Part shown: piece after piece, positions 22,323 through 33,205 of the stretch | How positions within the stretch are numbered: the stretch's first letter is position 1 | How the letters are laid out: every line of letters starts with the position of its first letter | Assembly: GCF_019703515.2 (NCBI RefSeq) | Contig: NC_059346.1 | Span: forward strand, 52,875,501-52,939,500 | Direction of reading: 5' to 3' | DNA from: Myxocyprinus asiaticus | Taxonomy: Eukaryota > Chordata > Actinopteri > Cypriniformes > Catostomidae | DNA: 64,000 nucleotides | Program-made: the position numbers and the translations under genes | Notes under the pieces: generated by a model | The model's database searches: none | The model's input: the letters and a program-made list of their open reading frames with translations, nothing else | Told to the model about the DNA's origin: nothing

Positions 22323-22440
22323 AACTAAGTAATCAATTTGTGGGTTGATTTCCCCAAAAAGTATAAACACTGGTTGTGTGGCACTATCAAAACATTGCTG
22401 TTTGTTTGAGCATCCTTACCACCCCAACATAGCAACAATG

Positions 22441-22599
22441 ACCACGTTTACATGCACTTAAGAAAATAGTTTATTCCAGGGTTTTTGCAGAAAACGGCAT
22501 TCTGAAATGTCATGAAACGCAGATTTCCTTACGCCATTTAAGTGATTAAGAGAAAGCGATTTAACACACCTGGGTTTCTCCTAGAAAACGCAGCTTATG
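22441..22599. mobile_element. left part of a GTTTACATG-ended element
   Basis: 'ccacgtttacatgcacttaa' here and the inverse 'gtcatgtaaacacataagtg' at 23298-23317 look like the two ends of one DNA element, now separated by the MITE at 22600-23293. Similar ends occur near 52850 and 58064. Confidence 0.5.
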
Positions 22600-23293
22600 C
22601 ACTCAAAAAAAGGATTTTTGTTACTTAAAATGAGCTAATGTAACACAATTATTTAATTTTTTGTCTCAACTTAATTTCATTGTGTGCAATCAATTAAAAT
22701 GTGTAAAATGGAAGTTCAATTCTTCTATTTAAGTTGCGACAACTTCAGTCATTTTTGTTGGTCATAACCAGAAGTACATGTGATGTCAGATTCCCAGCAT
22801 GCACCGCAGAATGAGTAAAAACATTTCATGTCTTAACATTTGCTTTTTATTGCAGCATTTGCACTGGTAGAGTTGTGCTTGTTGTTCCTTTTGGGTTTTG
22901 TGTCATGTTAGTGAATCTATTTCCAAAAATATGATTGTTGAGTGTCGCCATCATTGTGGTTTGGATATTAAGGACCCTGCATGCCTGGTTGGAAAGCTTG
23001 TTTAAAAACTCATTGGTGAGATGCCATCCTCTATTGCTGAGACTACAAGCTCAGAGCTTTGTCAACAAATGTTTGACAAAAAAACAAAATAAACGGTAGT
23101 GGTATGTATTAAGTTGCCTCAACGTAATTAAAATTATGACTTTGAGACATTTTTATTTAGTAGATGTGACAAAATTAATTCAAGTTCTTACAACAAGAAT
23201 TCATAAAATTCATTCAAATAACTTTGTTTTTGATGAGATAATGTAATTTAATTAATTTTATTAAGTTCATTGAATGTTTGTATTTTTTGAGTG
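22600..23293. mobile_element. MITE with CACTCAAAAAA inverted ends
   Basis: The left end cactcaaaaaaaggattttt and right end gtattttttgagtg are inverted repeats. The interior repeats cttaaaat/aattaa/ttaagttg.c.ac words in both orientations. It is nested in a second element, and no clear target duplication was found. Confidence 0.65.
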
Positions 23294-23317
23294 TGTGGTC
23301 ATGTAAACACATAAGTG

Positions 23318-23817
23318 GCATTCTAACAGGTTTATGATGAGTGCGCATGTGCATGAACAGACCGAACAACAAACGTCATAGGATGGAGCCCAACAACAAG
23401 TCAACACAGCAGAAAGAATTCAACATTTCTCAGAATACAGCAGGAAAAGCACATACACTATAAACTATACCCATTTATACACACCAATGTAAAATATCGA
23501 TGGTCCCTCACGTTTGCATAGACAGTTATGTGCTGAAGTACACTGGGGGAATCCTGGAGTTGTAGATAAGAGGGAAAAACCACTATTGCATCACAGTTTC
23601 ATATTGCAAAGTTAAGGAAACAAACACAGCAAGAACTCTGGAATATCTGGAAATAAAGTGAACCAACGGATAATAAAATTGCTATGTCTTCCTGGGATGC
23701 CATGTTTGTTATTTACAAAGGTGTCACGACTCACGGGGAAATTACATTGCTGTGGAGAAAGCTGTTTAATAACCAAGCCACATGTATACGGGAGTATAGA
23801 GTAAGAGTATGCAGCTA
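23318..23817. other. unassigned non-coding DNA
   Basis: No recognised repeat or gene. Contains 'ggtgtcacgactcacgggga' near 23720 without further structure. Confidence 0.35.
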
Positions 23818-23960
23818 GTTAATGGCTCAACTATTGGCTTGAGTTTAGGGCGGGACTATCTGTTTGGTCGACCGTTGGAAGAGGGGGTTGTGTACAGAAA
23901 CAATGTTTGAAAACAATCAACATTTTTGCTGCAGAAATTACAGACTTCAACCTTAACACT
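23818..23960 (-). repeat. dispersed repeat (TAGTCCCGCCC family), minus copy
   Basis: Its complement reads ccaaacagatagtcccgccc plus taaactcaagccaa, the core of the family found on the plus strand at 28275, 34220 and 51765. Confidence 0.7.
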
Positions 23961-24651
23961 CCTATTTATCACCTGCACATGTGGAATCCAGTGTCTGGGC
24001 ATAGTTACAGAAAAGCTTTTTAGGTTCAATGAAGGGAATAAACTTACGTATGCATGATACTTTTGTTTCCTCTCGGTTGTGTTTTGTTTTAAGTATCCAG
24101 ATCCAGATACTCACTTTTGAAGCTGCAAAATCAGACATCAAATATCAAATTGAAGTTGACGTTAACGTTAATGGAATGGTTACACAATGATCCTGAAATC
24201 GCACACTGTTTGTACCCATGGCCAAGACGTATTGCAGATTTATTGTTTGTATTAAAGAGGACTGCTCTCAATCTGCTTTTTTCAAAGATGGAGAAGTATT
24301 TCTGGCAAACACACTGAGATGTAGAAAAGTTGGAGTGTGGGTGAGAAGTGGGGTGGGGGGGTTGTCAAGCACAACACGTCACTCACACACGACAGAGATG
24401 GTTGAACATCAAAATGTGAGAGGAGACAAAAGCAAAAGAGTTGTGGGGCACTTTGCTGTATATCAGTCATGGGACAAAAGTGTGAACGTGTGAAGAGTGA
24501 AGACAATATAACAGTTTAAAAAAATCAAAGATCTGAATATTGTGTTCAAACTTTTGAAAATTAAGTGAAAGCAGGCAGTTTTTTGCTACCAAACCAAGGA
24601 CTTCTTTGAGACTTAACGTAAATTCAAAGATATTTATTGTTACAAGAAATG
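23961..24651. other. unassigned non-coding DNA
   Basis: Short frames at 24117-24317, 24218-24493 and 24282-24506 (minus) show no domain. G-rich patch at 24347-24362. Confidence 0.35.
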
Positions 24652-24880
24652 TTTAGGTTTAACACAAGTTAAACTCAATTTGTGGAAAACAGCATTTATG
24701 CCATAATGTTGATTACTACAGAAAATAATATAGACTCATCCCTCTTTTTCAAAGAAAAAAATAAAGTTCAGTAAGGCAGATAAAATGAAAGGAAACATGT
24801 CCAATACACGAAACATAAACTACATACACACTGTTTCAAAATTATAGCCACAATATTTAACCTGGCTAGCATCATAGAAT
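24652..24880. mobile_element. partial copy of the TTAA MITE of 31987
   Basis: 'acaagttaaactcaatttgt', 'acagcatttatgccataatg' and 'cactgtttcaaaattatagc' match the left arm of the complete element at 31987-32544 in the same order. The right arm is missing. Confidence 0.75.
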
Positions 24881-24899
24881 AAGTGTTACTATAACTACA

Positions 24900-25110
24900 T
24901 TTTTGCAAACTAAGTTTTACGTGCAGCGCTCTGTTTCACTACAGCTTCCTTTAACAGTAGAAGTGCTACAACAACTGTGCGTTTTATTCACCTTCACACA
25001 AATCACGAGTACAACAGCTGATTATAACTTTATAAACACTTATTTTTCGCTGTGTTACTTGCACACTGCCATGTTATTATATCGAAACACTTTTACTCTA
25101 ACACTCATAT
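24900..25110. repeat. dispersed repeat, also at 14653-14890
   Basis: Shares the ordered words listed at the other copy (gtgctacaacaa, ttcaccttcacacaaatcac, ctgattataactttat). Unnamed family. Confidence 0.5.
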
Positions 25111-25183
25111 GAAAAACTACACATTTTAATGCTTCTATGACAGACACACCTACATTTACACACTTATTCAAGTGTAATTAACT

Positions 25184-25500
25184 TCCGCGGTAGGTCACCT
25201 GATAGAGTGTTGGACTTTGGACTCAGAGGATCAAGGTTTGAAACCGGTCAAGCTCAAAAGCTGACACATGAGACAAAAGTGTCATAGACACAAAATGACA
25301 TGGTTGCTTCAAAAAATGTGCTTTTAATGTCACATTTTCAACAAGAACACTATTGGTTAGGTTTAGATGTTGGTTTAGGGTAAGGATGTCTATTTTGTTC
25401 TCCTCTCATTTATGTTTCAGGACACTGTTTGTTAGGTTTAGGCTAAAGTTTTAGGTTAGGGAAGTGCGTTTTACTCATTAAAACCTCCATCTAAAATTCA
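25184..25500 (+). mobile_element. tRNA-derived SINE
   Basis: The head resembles a tRNA gene with RNA polymerase III promoter boxes: an A-box-like 'taggtcacctgatagagtgt' (25191-25210) and a B box ggtttgaaacc (25235-25245). The body has 'aaaagctgacacatgagaca', 'aaaagtgtcatagacacaaa', and a tail with repeated 'ggttaggtttag'. No cloverleaf can be completed, so it is not a working tRNA gene. Target duplication not resolved. Confidence 0.75.
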
Positions 25501-25549
25501 CCTTAAAATCCTAGTCTGATTACAACATCATTTCACTCACTTTTAGCAA

Positions 25550-25565
25550 CCCCCCCCCCCCCCCC
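25550..25565. repeat. poly-C run
   Basis: Sixteen consecutive C. Confidence 0.98.
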
Positions 25566-25612
25566 AGACTCAATGATACTTATACATAATACATGTTAAC
25601 ATGACTCTAGTG

Positions 25613-25754
25613 TAATAAGCTGGATAATGTACAGTCAGCCGGTTGTTATCACAAAATAAATGCCTCCAGGGTGATAAATCTGTTGGGGTCCTCATTACCC
25701 TGTTGGGGTTTATTGTGCGAAACAACTGGCTGACTGTACATTATCCTGCTTATT
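25613..25754. repeat. long inverted repeat (GTACAGTCAGCC arms)
   Basis: Left arm 25613-25660 (aataagctggataatgtaca, gtcagccggttgttatcac) pairs with right arm 25709-25754 (gtgcgaaacaactggctgac, tgtacattatcctgcttatt). The arms are about 45 bases with few mismatches, and the loop is about 48. Probably the end or core of a foldback-type DNA element. Confidence 0.85.
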
Positions 25755-26185
25755 CCATGGCTACTAACCAAATAAATAAATACATGGACATAAAATATTG
25801 ATTTGCATTAAAATTATGTAATTTGAGAAAAAAGAAATAGCTGAACAGCTGAAATCAACCTCTGGTATGGTTTTAGTTCTGTCGGTGTTTATTTTTGTGA
25901 AAATGGCCATCTGCCTCCTCATTATCCAAGCTATTACAAGACTACTTGCCAAATAAACAAATAAATCGACATGACACTTTGATTTGTAATTATCTGAGAT
26001 GAAAAAAATCGCTGAACAGCTGAAATCAACCTTTGGTTTGCATCAGACTTTTCTGTTGGTGTTTATTTTGCAAAAATGGCCATCTGCCTTCTCATTATCC
26101 AAGCTATTACAAGACTACTTGCCAAAAATATAAATAAAAATAAAAATAAAATGGACATGAAACATTGATTTGAGTTGAAAATATT
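25709..26185. repeat. ~175-bp tandem repeat, ~2.7 copies
   Basis: Units start at gtttatt near 25709, 25887 and 26061. Each continues gaaaatggcc/gaaacaactggc, cattatcc, tattacaagactac/tattccatggctac, ccaaataaa, a patch of a-rich aaataaa, then ttgatttg and cgctgaacagctgaaatcaa. The right arm of the inverted repeat is the start of copy 1. Confidence 0.8.
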
Positions 26186-27353
26186 TTATTACCTTACTTG
26201 AAGAGATCGCACAGTGATCAAAGAAGCACGAGAGACGGCTCGCAAAAAACCCAGATGAGTCTGATACGTGGAGCTGCGATGGCTACAGAGCAATAACAGA
26301 CTGCTAGATGGCACCACTGACCAATCAGAATTGAGTATTCCAGGCCGCCGTGTAATAAAATCACTTACTAACCTTGTCTGTGTGAAGTTATCCAGTATTT
26401 CCACTTCGTTGTCTTGATGACGGAACACCGGTCTAAATCCCAGTAATTTTCGCATTGATGTAAAAGGACACCAAAAAGAGAGCTTTCGGTTTTCATCACA
26501 GTGTTCTGTTTTTGAACAAGCAACCATGTTATATTGTCCTTGATCAGACTATGAATAAGTGTGAAAATGTGTGTCGAAACAAACAGCTGCTTCATTGTTT
26601 GGAGCGTGAGTAGCAGAACTGCAGCCAACACACATGCTCGATCTGGTCCGGACATAGTGGAAATCAGATTCACTAAAAAGAACTGGTTCATAATAGTTAT
26701 TCATTCAGGAACCTCTACACTGATAGCTCTGTATGTTTCGCTCTGTAAATTCAACAGAGGGGCAGCACTGCCACTAAATAGCGCTGCAGGAAAATCACAC
26801 AGTTCCGGTATTATTTAAAAAACTAACCGTTTCCGAATAAGAATTGGTTCTCGGTTCCCAACCCTACCTATGATATAATTTATAATTTAATCAGAGTTGT
26901 ATTTTTCTGGCACAAAATCAATAAGGGTTTTAAAAGGATGGACCAACAAATGAAATTTACACTAAATATAGAAAAACAAAACTAGAATTCTGCTTAATTT
27001 GAAAATTAACAAACAGCAGCATTTAATTAAACATTTTGCTATAAAATAGAAGACCTGAAATACAACACATGGACTTTCTTTGCAGGGAATATTTTTTTTT
27101 TTTTTTTATCGGTTCATTACATGAACCATCAGAATGAATCAATTCACTAGAATAAATCAGATTTTCCAACACTATACTGTATATGAGAGAAAGGGGGAGT
27201 TTAGACAAGCATTTGTGATTACTGCTTTAGTTTGTTTGGCCCTAAAACTGTGTGTGCAATACAGTAAGCTAGAAGTTTTGTGACACTATAAAGCTAACCA
27301 TTGGAAAAAGTACTGAATACTGGAAAACTACTTGTTGTTGGACAATCTAAAAG
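26186..27353. other. unassigned; possible hAT-like edge
   Basis: 26560-26868 ends with 'aagaattggttctcggttcc caaccct', the form of a hAT-type right end, but no matching left end was found. Poly-T at 27089-27107. Frames at 26189-26691 (minus) have no domain. Confidence 0.35.
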
Positions 27354-27622
27354 TTAAAGTAGTTCACCGAAAATGAAAAGTCTGTTTTCTTTTACTAACC
27401 TTCATGTTTTTCCAAACCCATATGGGTTTCTTTTTTTACATAAAACACAAAAGGAGATGTTAAATGGTATGTTAGCTTTTTCCATAAAATGAAAGTGAAT
27501 GGTGACTGAGGCTGTCATTCCTTTGTGTTCCACGGAAGAAAGTAAGTCATTCGGGTTTGGAACAATATAAGGGTGAGTAAATTACAAAAGAATTTTCATT
27601 GTTGACTGAACAATCCCTTTAA
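27354..27622. mobile_element. Angel-like MITE, complete
   Basis: Left end ttaaagtagttcaccgaaaa, right end ttgttgactgaacaatccct plus ttaa. It has the same internal pairing as 21715-21992 (ttactaaccttcatg with agggtgagtaaatta). 269 bp, no coding. Confidence 0.85.
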
Positions 27623-27639
27623 GTTAGTAGTGTTGCTAC

Positions 27640-28274
27640 TTTTAGTCTGTGACTGCCTTACACTGTGTGGCGCAGACAGTGTGCTTCCTACACACCATCT
27701 CTGTCTGGCTAGTGCCCTTGAAGAGGCTGCTCTTAGGTGCACTTAGCACTGAGTACTGCTCTCACACACCCGTGGCTGGACTCCAGACGTGCCACACTGT
27801 CTGAGGTGAGGGGCGACAGAGGGGCTGTCAGACCAAGGGTCCATTAAGCGCAGACAGGCCTAGGGCTTCAGTGTGCTGCTGGAGGGGGGGTTATCACACT
27901 GAACATGTAACTTCTCTAAGGGCCTGTGAGGGATGAGAGGCTCAGAGAAGAGAGAACATTGATCAGATAGGTAGGATGGTGAGACAGTGGGGAACCCTCA
28001 GCAGGTGTGAGGTGCCACATGTGTGTATTTTGGCACAGTGTTAGTGACACTGAGATAGTGGCAAGCAAAAACAGAGTGAGAAGCACAGAGAAGAGGGGAG
28101 AAAGAGAAAGTGATCTGTATAGAGAATGTATGAGAGCTAAAATAACCTGTTAACCACAGCAAATTTGTATACGTCATAATTGATTACAATGCCGCAACAT
28201 TTCTGTGCCAAATCCTACTGTATGTTTCCTTATCAACTTGTCTCAAAACACAAAGAACTAAAAATGACAAAACT
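27640..28274. other. GC-richer low-repeat island
   Basis: A stretch with balanced composition (CTCC/CAGAC/GTGTG-rich) and no recognised element. No open frame over 60 codons. A candidate for conserved non-coding or untranslated sequence, but nothing proves it. Confidence 0.35.
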
Positions 28275-28560
28275 TTAAAGGCGAAGTGTGTAATTTCTGT
28301 GCCACTAGCAGACCTAACATAATTGTGAAAACAATGACTGTTTCCAAAAAGGTTTCCCAAACACTCCCCCTATCTGTTTATTTAAACAGGTAGTCCCGCC
28401 CAAAACTCATGCATTTGATCTATTTCGGGCCACTCACACAAAAAGTAATGCTTTGAAAGTGTCTTTAGGTAACTCAAACTAAAGTCATTGTTTAAGTCAG
28501 AGATGTTGAGCCACAGTGTTTTCGTAAGTCAGCCTACGAATGGGTTGGTAGTCATCTCTA
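28275..28560 (+). repeat. dispersed repeat (TAGTCCCGCCC family)
   Basis: 'gtgtgtaatttctgtgccac', 'tagcagacctaaca', 'ggtagtcccgcccaaaactc', then 'gagccacagtgtttt'. Other copies at 23818 (minus), 34220 and 51765. Confidence 0.75.
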
Positions 28561-28565
28561 CACAT

Positions 28566-28975
28566 TAAAGAAATAATTTACCAAAAAAGAAATGTTCTGT
28601 TTCAGATCAAATCATTGATCAACTTGTGTACACAGAACCCAAATCAAATATGGCGACAAGTTGATAAGATCAAACCTCATTGGTTCTTGCGCATCTCGAG
28701 ATTAAATGTCTTGACATCATGACACAAGAACCAGTGAAGTTTGATGTTACTGACCTGTCGGCATGTTTGATTTTGGCTCTGTATATGAGTTGATAAATTA
28801 ATTGAGTGGATAATGACTTAAATTTCAGTCTGATCATCATACAACAGGATCATAAGCCTTCAGAAGGCTTGGAATATGAAGCACAAGTCACACGGAATAC
28901 TTATATGGACATGTTTAGGTGCTTTTTTAGCCCTGTAAAGCCTGACATATGAAAGAATTGTCAGAAAATTATTTT
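28566..28975. mobile_element. Angel-like MITE, left part
   Basis: The left end ttaaagaaataatttaccaa and interior 'aggatcataagccttcagaa', 'tggaatatgaagcacaagtc' are followed by 'gtgcttttttagccctgtaa'. The right end appears at 30565-30649, so about 1.6 kb of other repeats now sit inside. Confidence 0.65.
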
Positions 28976-29026
28976 TCTTTTCTTTCTTTTCTTTCTTTCT
29001 TTCTTTCTTTCTTTTTTTTTTTTTTT
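28976..29026. repeat. (TTTC)n / poly-T tract
   Basis: TTTC/TTTCTTTC units grading into a T-run. Confidence 0.95.
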
Positions 29027-29074
29027 GGTACTGTTTTTAGTACCATAAGACAAACTATATATATATATATACAT

Positions 29075-29484
29075 ACACTACTGTTCAAAAGTTTAGGGTC
29101 AACTTTTATATTTTAGCATCTTTAAAGTAGTCACCCTTTGCCTAGAATTTGCAGACATGTACTCTTGACATTTTCTCAACCAACTTCTTGAGGTATCATC
29201 CTGGGATGCTTTTTAAACAGTATTGAAGGAGTTCCCATCTATGTTGGGCACTTATTGGCTGCTTTTCTTTATTATTTGGTCCAAATCATCCATTTCAAAA
29301 ACTTTTTTTTTTTTTTTTTTTAATAAAATTTTTGTTTTGTAATTAAATAAATTAATATGGTGGCACAATTATATTTTTGTCTACAAAACTAATTTCAAAC
29401 ATTTAAGCATACGCCTTCAGATCAAAAGGTTTTTAAGATCATGAGAAACTTTTCAGGCAAGTGACCCCAAATTTTTGAATGGTA

Positions 29485-29488
<4 letters not shown>
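29075..29488. mobile_element. MITE with ACACTACTGTTCAAAAG ends
   Basis: Left end acactactgttcaaaagttt agggtc, right end gtgaccccaaatttttgaat ggtagtgt: inverted repeats of about 28 bases. Flanking (TA)n on both sides agrees with a TA-targeting (Tc1/mariner-type) transposase but hides the exact duplication. 414 bp, non-coding. Confidence 0.85.

Positions 29489-29491
<3 letters not shown>

Positions 29492-29537
<46 letters not shown>
29492..29537. repeat. (TA)n microsatellite
   Basis: About 23 AT dinucleotides bordering the MITE. Confidence 0.97.
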
Positions 29538-29538
<1 letters not shown>

Positions 29539-29546
29539 TTTTTTTA

Positions 29547-30471
29547 TGTATCATATTTGATACATTAGGCTTTAAAGTCATTATCCTCCTGAGGCCCAGC
29601 AATTCATTTTTGTGTAGGGCATTTGTTATTTAAGTTTTTCTTATTCCATACATGCTACAGTAGTAAATCTTGGGATATTATCAGAGGACTCCCTGGGCTT
29701 TTCAAAGATACCAAATGTTTGAGAGTTCGGCCATGACAACTGTGATTAAAATGTATCACATTTCAATTCAGCACATCAAAAACAATATGAATAAAATATT
29801 ATTTTTTCAATAAACAATTTTTATCAAATGTATTTTATGCACCAAACACTATACTGACATTTAAAAAAGGGAAATTGTAATTTGTTGTTTAGCTGGGCCT
29901 CAGGAACTTATGGTAAGATGACATCATAATAGCTTTTAATGTAAAATAAGGAGATATTTATAATGACAGAACAGGCTGCATATGAAAATACACAGAACTA
30001 TTAGTTCATACTTTAAATATATCTTATAAAATGTATATGTCAGAATTTTCAAAGCTCTGGGATTTTTATATTTTTTTGGTGGGAATGTAATGGTGATTGA
30101 GAGATATACCTCAAAAGCCTGTTGTATCATATATGATACATGGATTTCATAGGGGGTTTTCAATAAAATAATATTCAACATTTTAACCAAGCACAAGTTG
30201 CTCATATTCAGCAAATACTCATTTTAAAATATCAGTAAAAATATAATCATTACTGTCACTTTTACTTTATATAAAATAAACTGTCATTTATCTCAACATA
30301 AAAGTCACTTTTCATGCAAGATCGATATAAACATTGAAACCACTTTTTTCACAAATAACCACTAGATGGTGCTATAAACATGTGAAACTTACATACCATA
30401 ACTTTTTCGGCTTGTCAGCTTGAACAGAGAGTGAAATAAGGTGGCAAACGTTGTGTATCATATTTGATACA
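29547..30471. mobile_element. candidate element bounded by 18-bp palindromes
   Basis: The identical 18-mer tgtatcatatttgataca occurs at 29547-29564 and 30454-30471, with a one-base variant (tgtatcatatatgataca) at 30123-30140. The outer two are followed by similar words (ttaggctttaaag and catggcgttataagg). Between them 'cctgaggcccagcaa' (29588) and 'gctgggcctcagga' (29892) are inverted. No coding. Could be a non-autonomous DNA transposon; the family is unknown to me. Confidence 0.5.
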
Positions 30472-30564
30472 CATGGCGTTATAAGGTTAAGCATTAAAAT
30501 GAGTTGCTATCAACTGCTAATGTATTGAAATCAGTGATATCGATTTAGAACTGTGTTATGCAGA

Positions 30565-30649
30565 AAAAAGAAAGGCATATGTGTTTGGAATAACGTGAGG
30601 GTGAGTAAATAATGACAGCATTTTCATTTTTGGGTGAACTGTCCATTTA
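30565..30649. mobile_element. Angel-like MITE, right end
   Basis: 'tgtttggaataacgtgaggg', 'tgagtaaataatgacagcat' and 'tttttgggtgaactgtccat' are the inverse of the standard left arm. Probably the partner of 28566-28975. Confidence 0.75.
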
Positions 30650-31906
30650 GAATGCGATAAGAGAAAGTATTTTTACACTTTACCTTCATTTAAATTAGTT
30701 TAAGTTCTAGTTCATAGAGATGTTCTCAAACAATATTATTCAATGTGTTGACAGAACACTGGGATTAGTGCGTTTTTAGACAGCATACATTTGCCCGCAT
30801 TATCCCAGTACAAACATGTCTTGTCTCTGTCACCATAGCTATGGTGCAACAGATCCTGATTCCTGACCCCAGGCTGCATCTCTCTGATGATTGCTTTGAT
30901 TCATACAGCCGCTGGTTTTCTGTTTCGCTCTTCCACTTCCTTCCGCAGAGAGAGAGAGGCAGGGGACAATGCTGTATTGTGTCCTCAAAGCTGCTTTATT
31001 AGAAAGACTGCTGAAAGCTTTTGCCTCTGTGCACAGTCTATTTGGAGACACTTAATAAGGGGCATAATTCAAGCTTTTTATGGACAACTGGAGTCAATGT
31101 GAAAAAACTGATTTAATTATTGTACCTGGAACACTGAACACAAGTGAATATGCGACAAATAGAACTAGCTGTTTGCTGAGTGTTTATGAAAGATAACAAC
31201 AATGTTTATAATGTTTATGTTTTGCATTATACCTAGAAATCCTGTCGACTGCAATGAAGTTGCATTGACGTAAAAAAAAAAAAAAGGTGATGAAGAGGAT
31301 CAGTCAAATTAAAAAAAGCTTCTACAGGTCAGTATACTGGGTCATGGTGTAACAACATAAGCAAGTTTGGTATCTCAGGGGGGCACTGTTGTTCAAACTT
31401 TGAACCTTAAATCCTTTGACAGCGTATACCCACCACAATCTCTTTCATCCAAATAAGTGACATGCTTTATTTGTTATGCATAAACCAATGCATATTTACA
31501 GTTGGTTCCAAAAGTCTGAAACCAACATGGAAAATGTTCCTATTTTACATTCTTTTCAAGTTTAGTGAATTTAATTTTTTCATGACACATTATATTATCA
31601 GCATAACAACTTGAGTGAAAAATATAATTGAAAAATTGATCAGTTTCAAGATGTTTTTGTATTTGTTATGTCTTCTCGTTTGCTTTAATGATGCTTTAAG
31701 CATGTACTCGAGCTGGCATGGACTCCACAAGTGCAAAACCTGATGATCCATCTTTTGTGAGTTAACATGGTCAATGTCACACATTTGCATTCATTTAATT
31801 AGTGACCTTGTGCAGAATCTAAAATATTACTTAATTCTACATAATACCTTTTAAATAAGTTTTAAACTTTCCAAAATCCTAAAATTTGTGTTTTTCCCCA
31901 GGTTTA

Positions 31907-31943
<37 letters not shown>

Positions 31944-31986
31944 CTCAGGTTTTTAATGTGGAATACCCAATGTGTACGTTACTCTG
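30650..31986. other. low-repeat non-coding DNA
   Basis: Contains an A-run (31272-31285) and a (TAA)n microsatellite (31907-31941). Open frames at 30839-31102 and 31590-31790 have no domain. Confidence 0.4.
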
Positions 31987-32544
31987 TTAAAGGAATATTC
32001 CGGGTTCAATACAAGTTAAGCTCAATCGACAGCATTTGTGGCATAATATTAATTACCACTAAAAATAATTTGAAATCTGGGTTACAGTGAGGCACTTACA
32101 ATGGAAGTGAATGGGGATAATCCGTAAACGTTAAAATACTCACTGTTTCAAAATTATAGCAGCAAGATATAAACAATATGTGTGTTAACACAGTGTGACT
32201 AACCTTTTCTGTGTAAAGTTATAGACAATTTTACAACTTTATTGCCATGATGATGTAATGTCAACAAACCCTAAAAATGACTAAAAATTATGAATTTAAA
32301 CAACTTTACAGCTCAAATAATACACAAGTTTTAACAGAGGAATTAATGAAAGGGCTTTTATAAACTTCACATTTCTGCCTTTAAACCCTCCAACTTCCAT
32401 TGCAAGTGACTCACTGTAACCTCGATTGTTTTTTTTTAAAGAAAAGAAGGGACGACTCGAAATAATTTTTTGTGGTAATTAATATGATGCCCCAAATGCT
32501 GTCGACTGAGCTTAACTTGTATTGAACCTGGAATATTCCTTTAA
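31987..32544. mobile_element. TTAA-bounded palindromic MITE, 558 bp
   Basis: Left ttaaaggaatattccgggtt caatacaagttaagctcaat; right the inverse, gagcttaacttgtattgaac ctggaatattcctttaa. Inverted arms extend roughly 100 bases (acagcatttgtggcataata with atatgatgccccaaatgctg). TTAA at both ends suggests a TTAA-specific transposase. No coding. A partial copy is at 24652. Confidence 0.92.
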
Positions 32545-33013
32545 GTCTCAGTAATATAAATCTAGCTGACTTCAAAGTTCATCGCTTTTAATTTATTTAA
32601 CCAGTCTGGTTGTTGTTACCTGATGTTTTGCACAAGGCAGAACTCAGCTGTTGTTATTGAAAGTTTCCAAAACTTTCTCCTGACCCTTGGCTAAGTATTA
32701 ATCTGTGTAAGTGGCCCAACATCGACCAGTGAGCTGAGAGGGCCTGAGTGCCACCAGTCCAGATGCCCCATGGTGATAGGTCTGCAGGCGGCTAGTTTTA
32801 GATAACAGCAGGGGCACCACCGACTTCAAATGTTTCTAACTTCCGCTGTCAGGTCTGATCAGAAATAATGAGAGGTGTCTGTTATCACCCCAGTTGCTTC
32901 TGAGAAATCCTAAGGAACTTTTCCAATAGGCCTATCTGTTTATTAAATATCTAAAACAAAGCAATGGTGGGTGATACATTTGAGTCTTTTGAGTGAAGAT
33001 CTATGTCACTGTA
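32545..33013. other. low-repeat non-coding DNA
   Basis: 32690-32900 is base-balanced and unmatched to any repeat here. No open frame. Confidence 0.4.
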
Positions 33014-33175
33014 CAACCCCAATTCCAAAAAAATTGGGACAGTATGAAAAATGCTAATAAAAACAAAAAGTAGTGATTTGTAAATTATATTCACCTTTTG
33101 CTAAATTGAAAACACTACATCTAAACATTATAAGATGTTTTACCTTGTAAATTTCATAGTTTTTTTTTTTATGTA
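33014..33175. mobile_element. MITE left half (ACAACCCCAATTCC family)
   Basis: 'acaaccccaattccaaaaaa attgggacag' is the left end of a very common fish DNA element. Its expected right end (gttgggac inverse) is absent, apparently replaced by the Tc1-like copy that follows. Confidence 0.75.
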
Positions 33176-33205
33176 CAGTATCGATGATGATGATGTTCAA
33201 ATCAG

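Noticed and set aside
25184..25260. tRNA gene
   Set aside because: A- and B-box-like sequences are present but no acceptor or anticodon stems can be completed, and the sequence continues as a SINE body.
26189..26691. 107-112-codon minus-strand genes
   Set aside because: No recognised domain and no flanking gene signals; likely chance frames in repeat-derived DNA.
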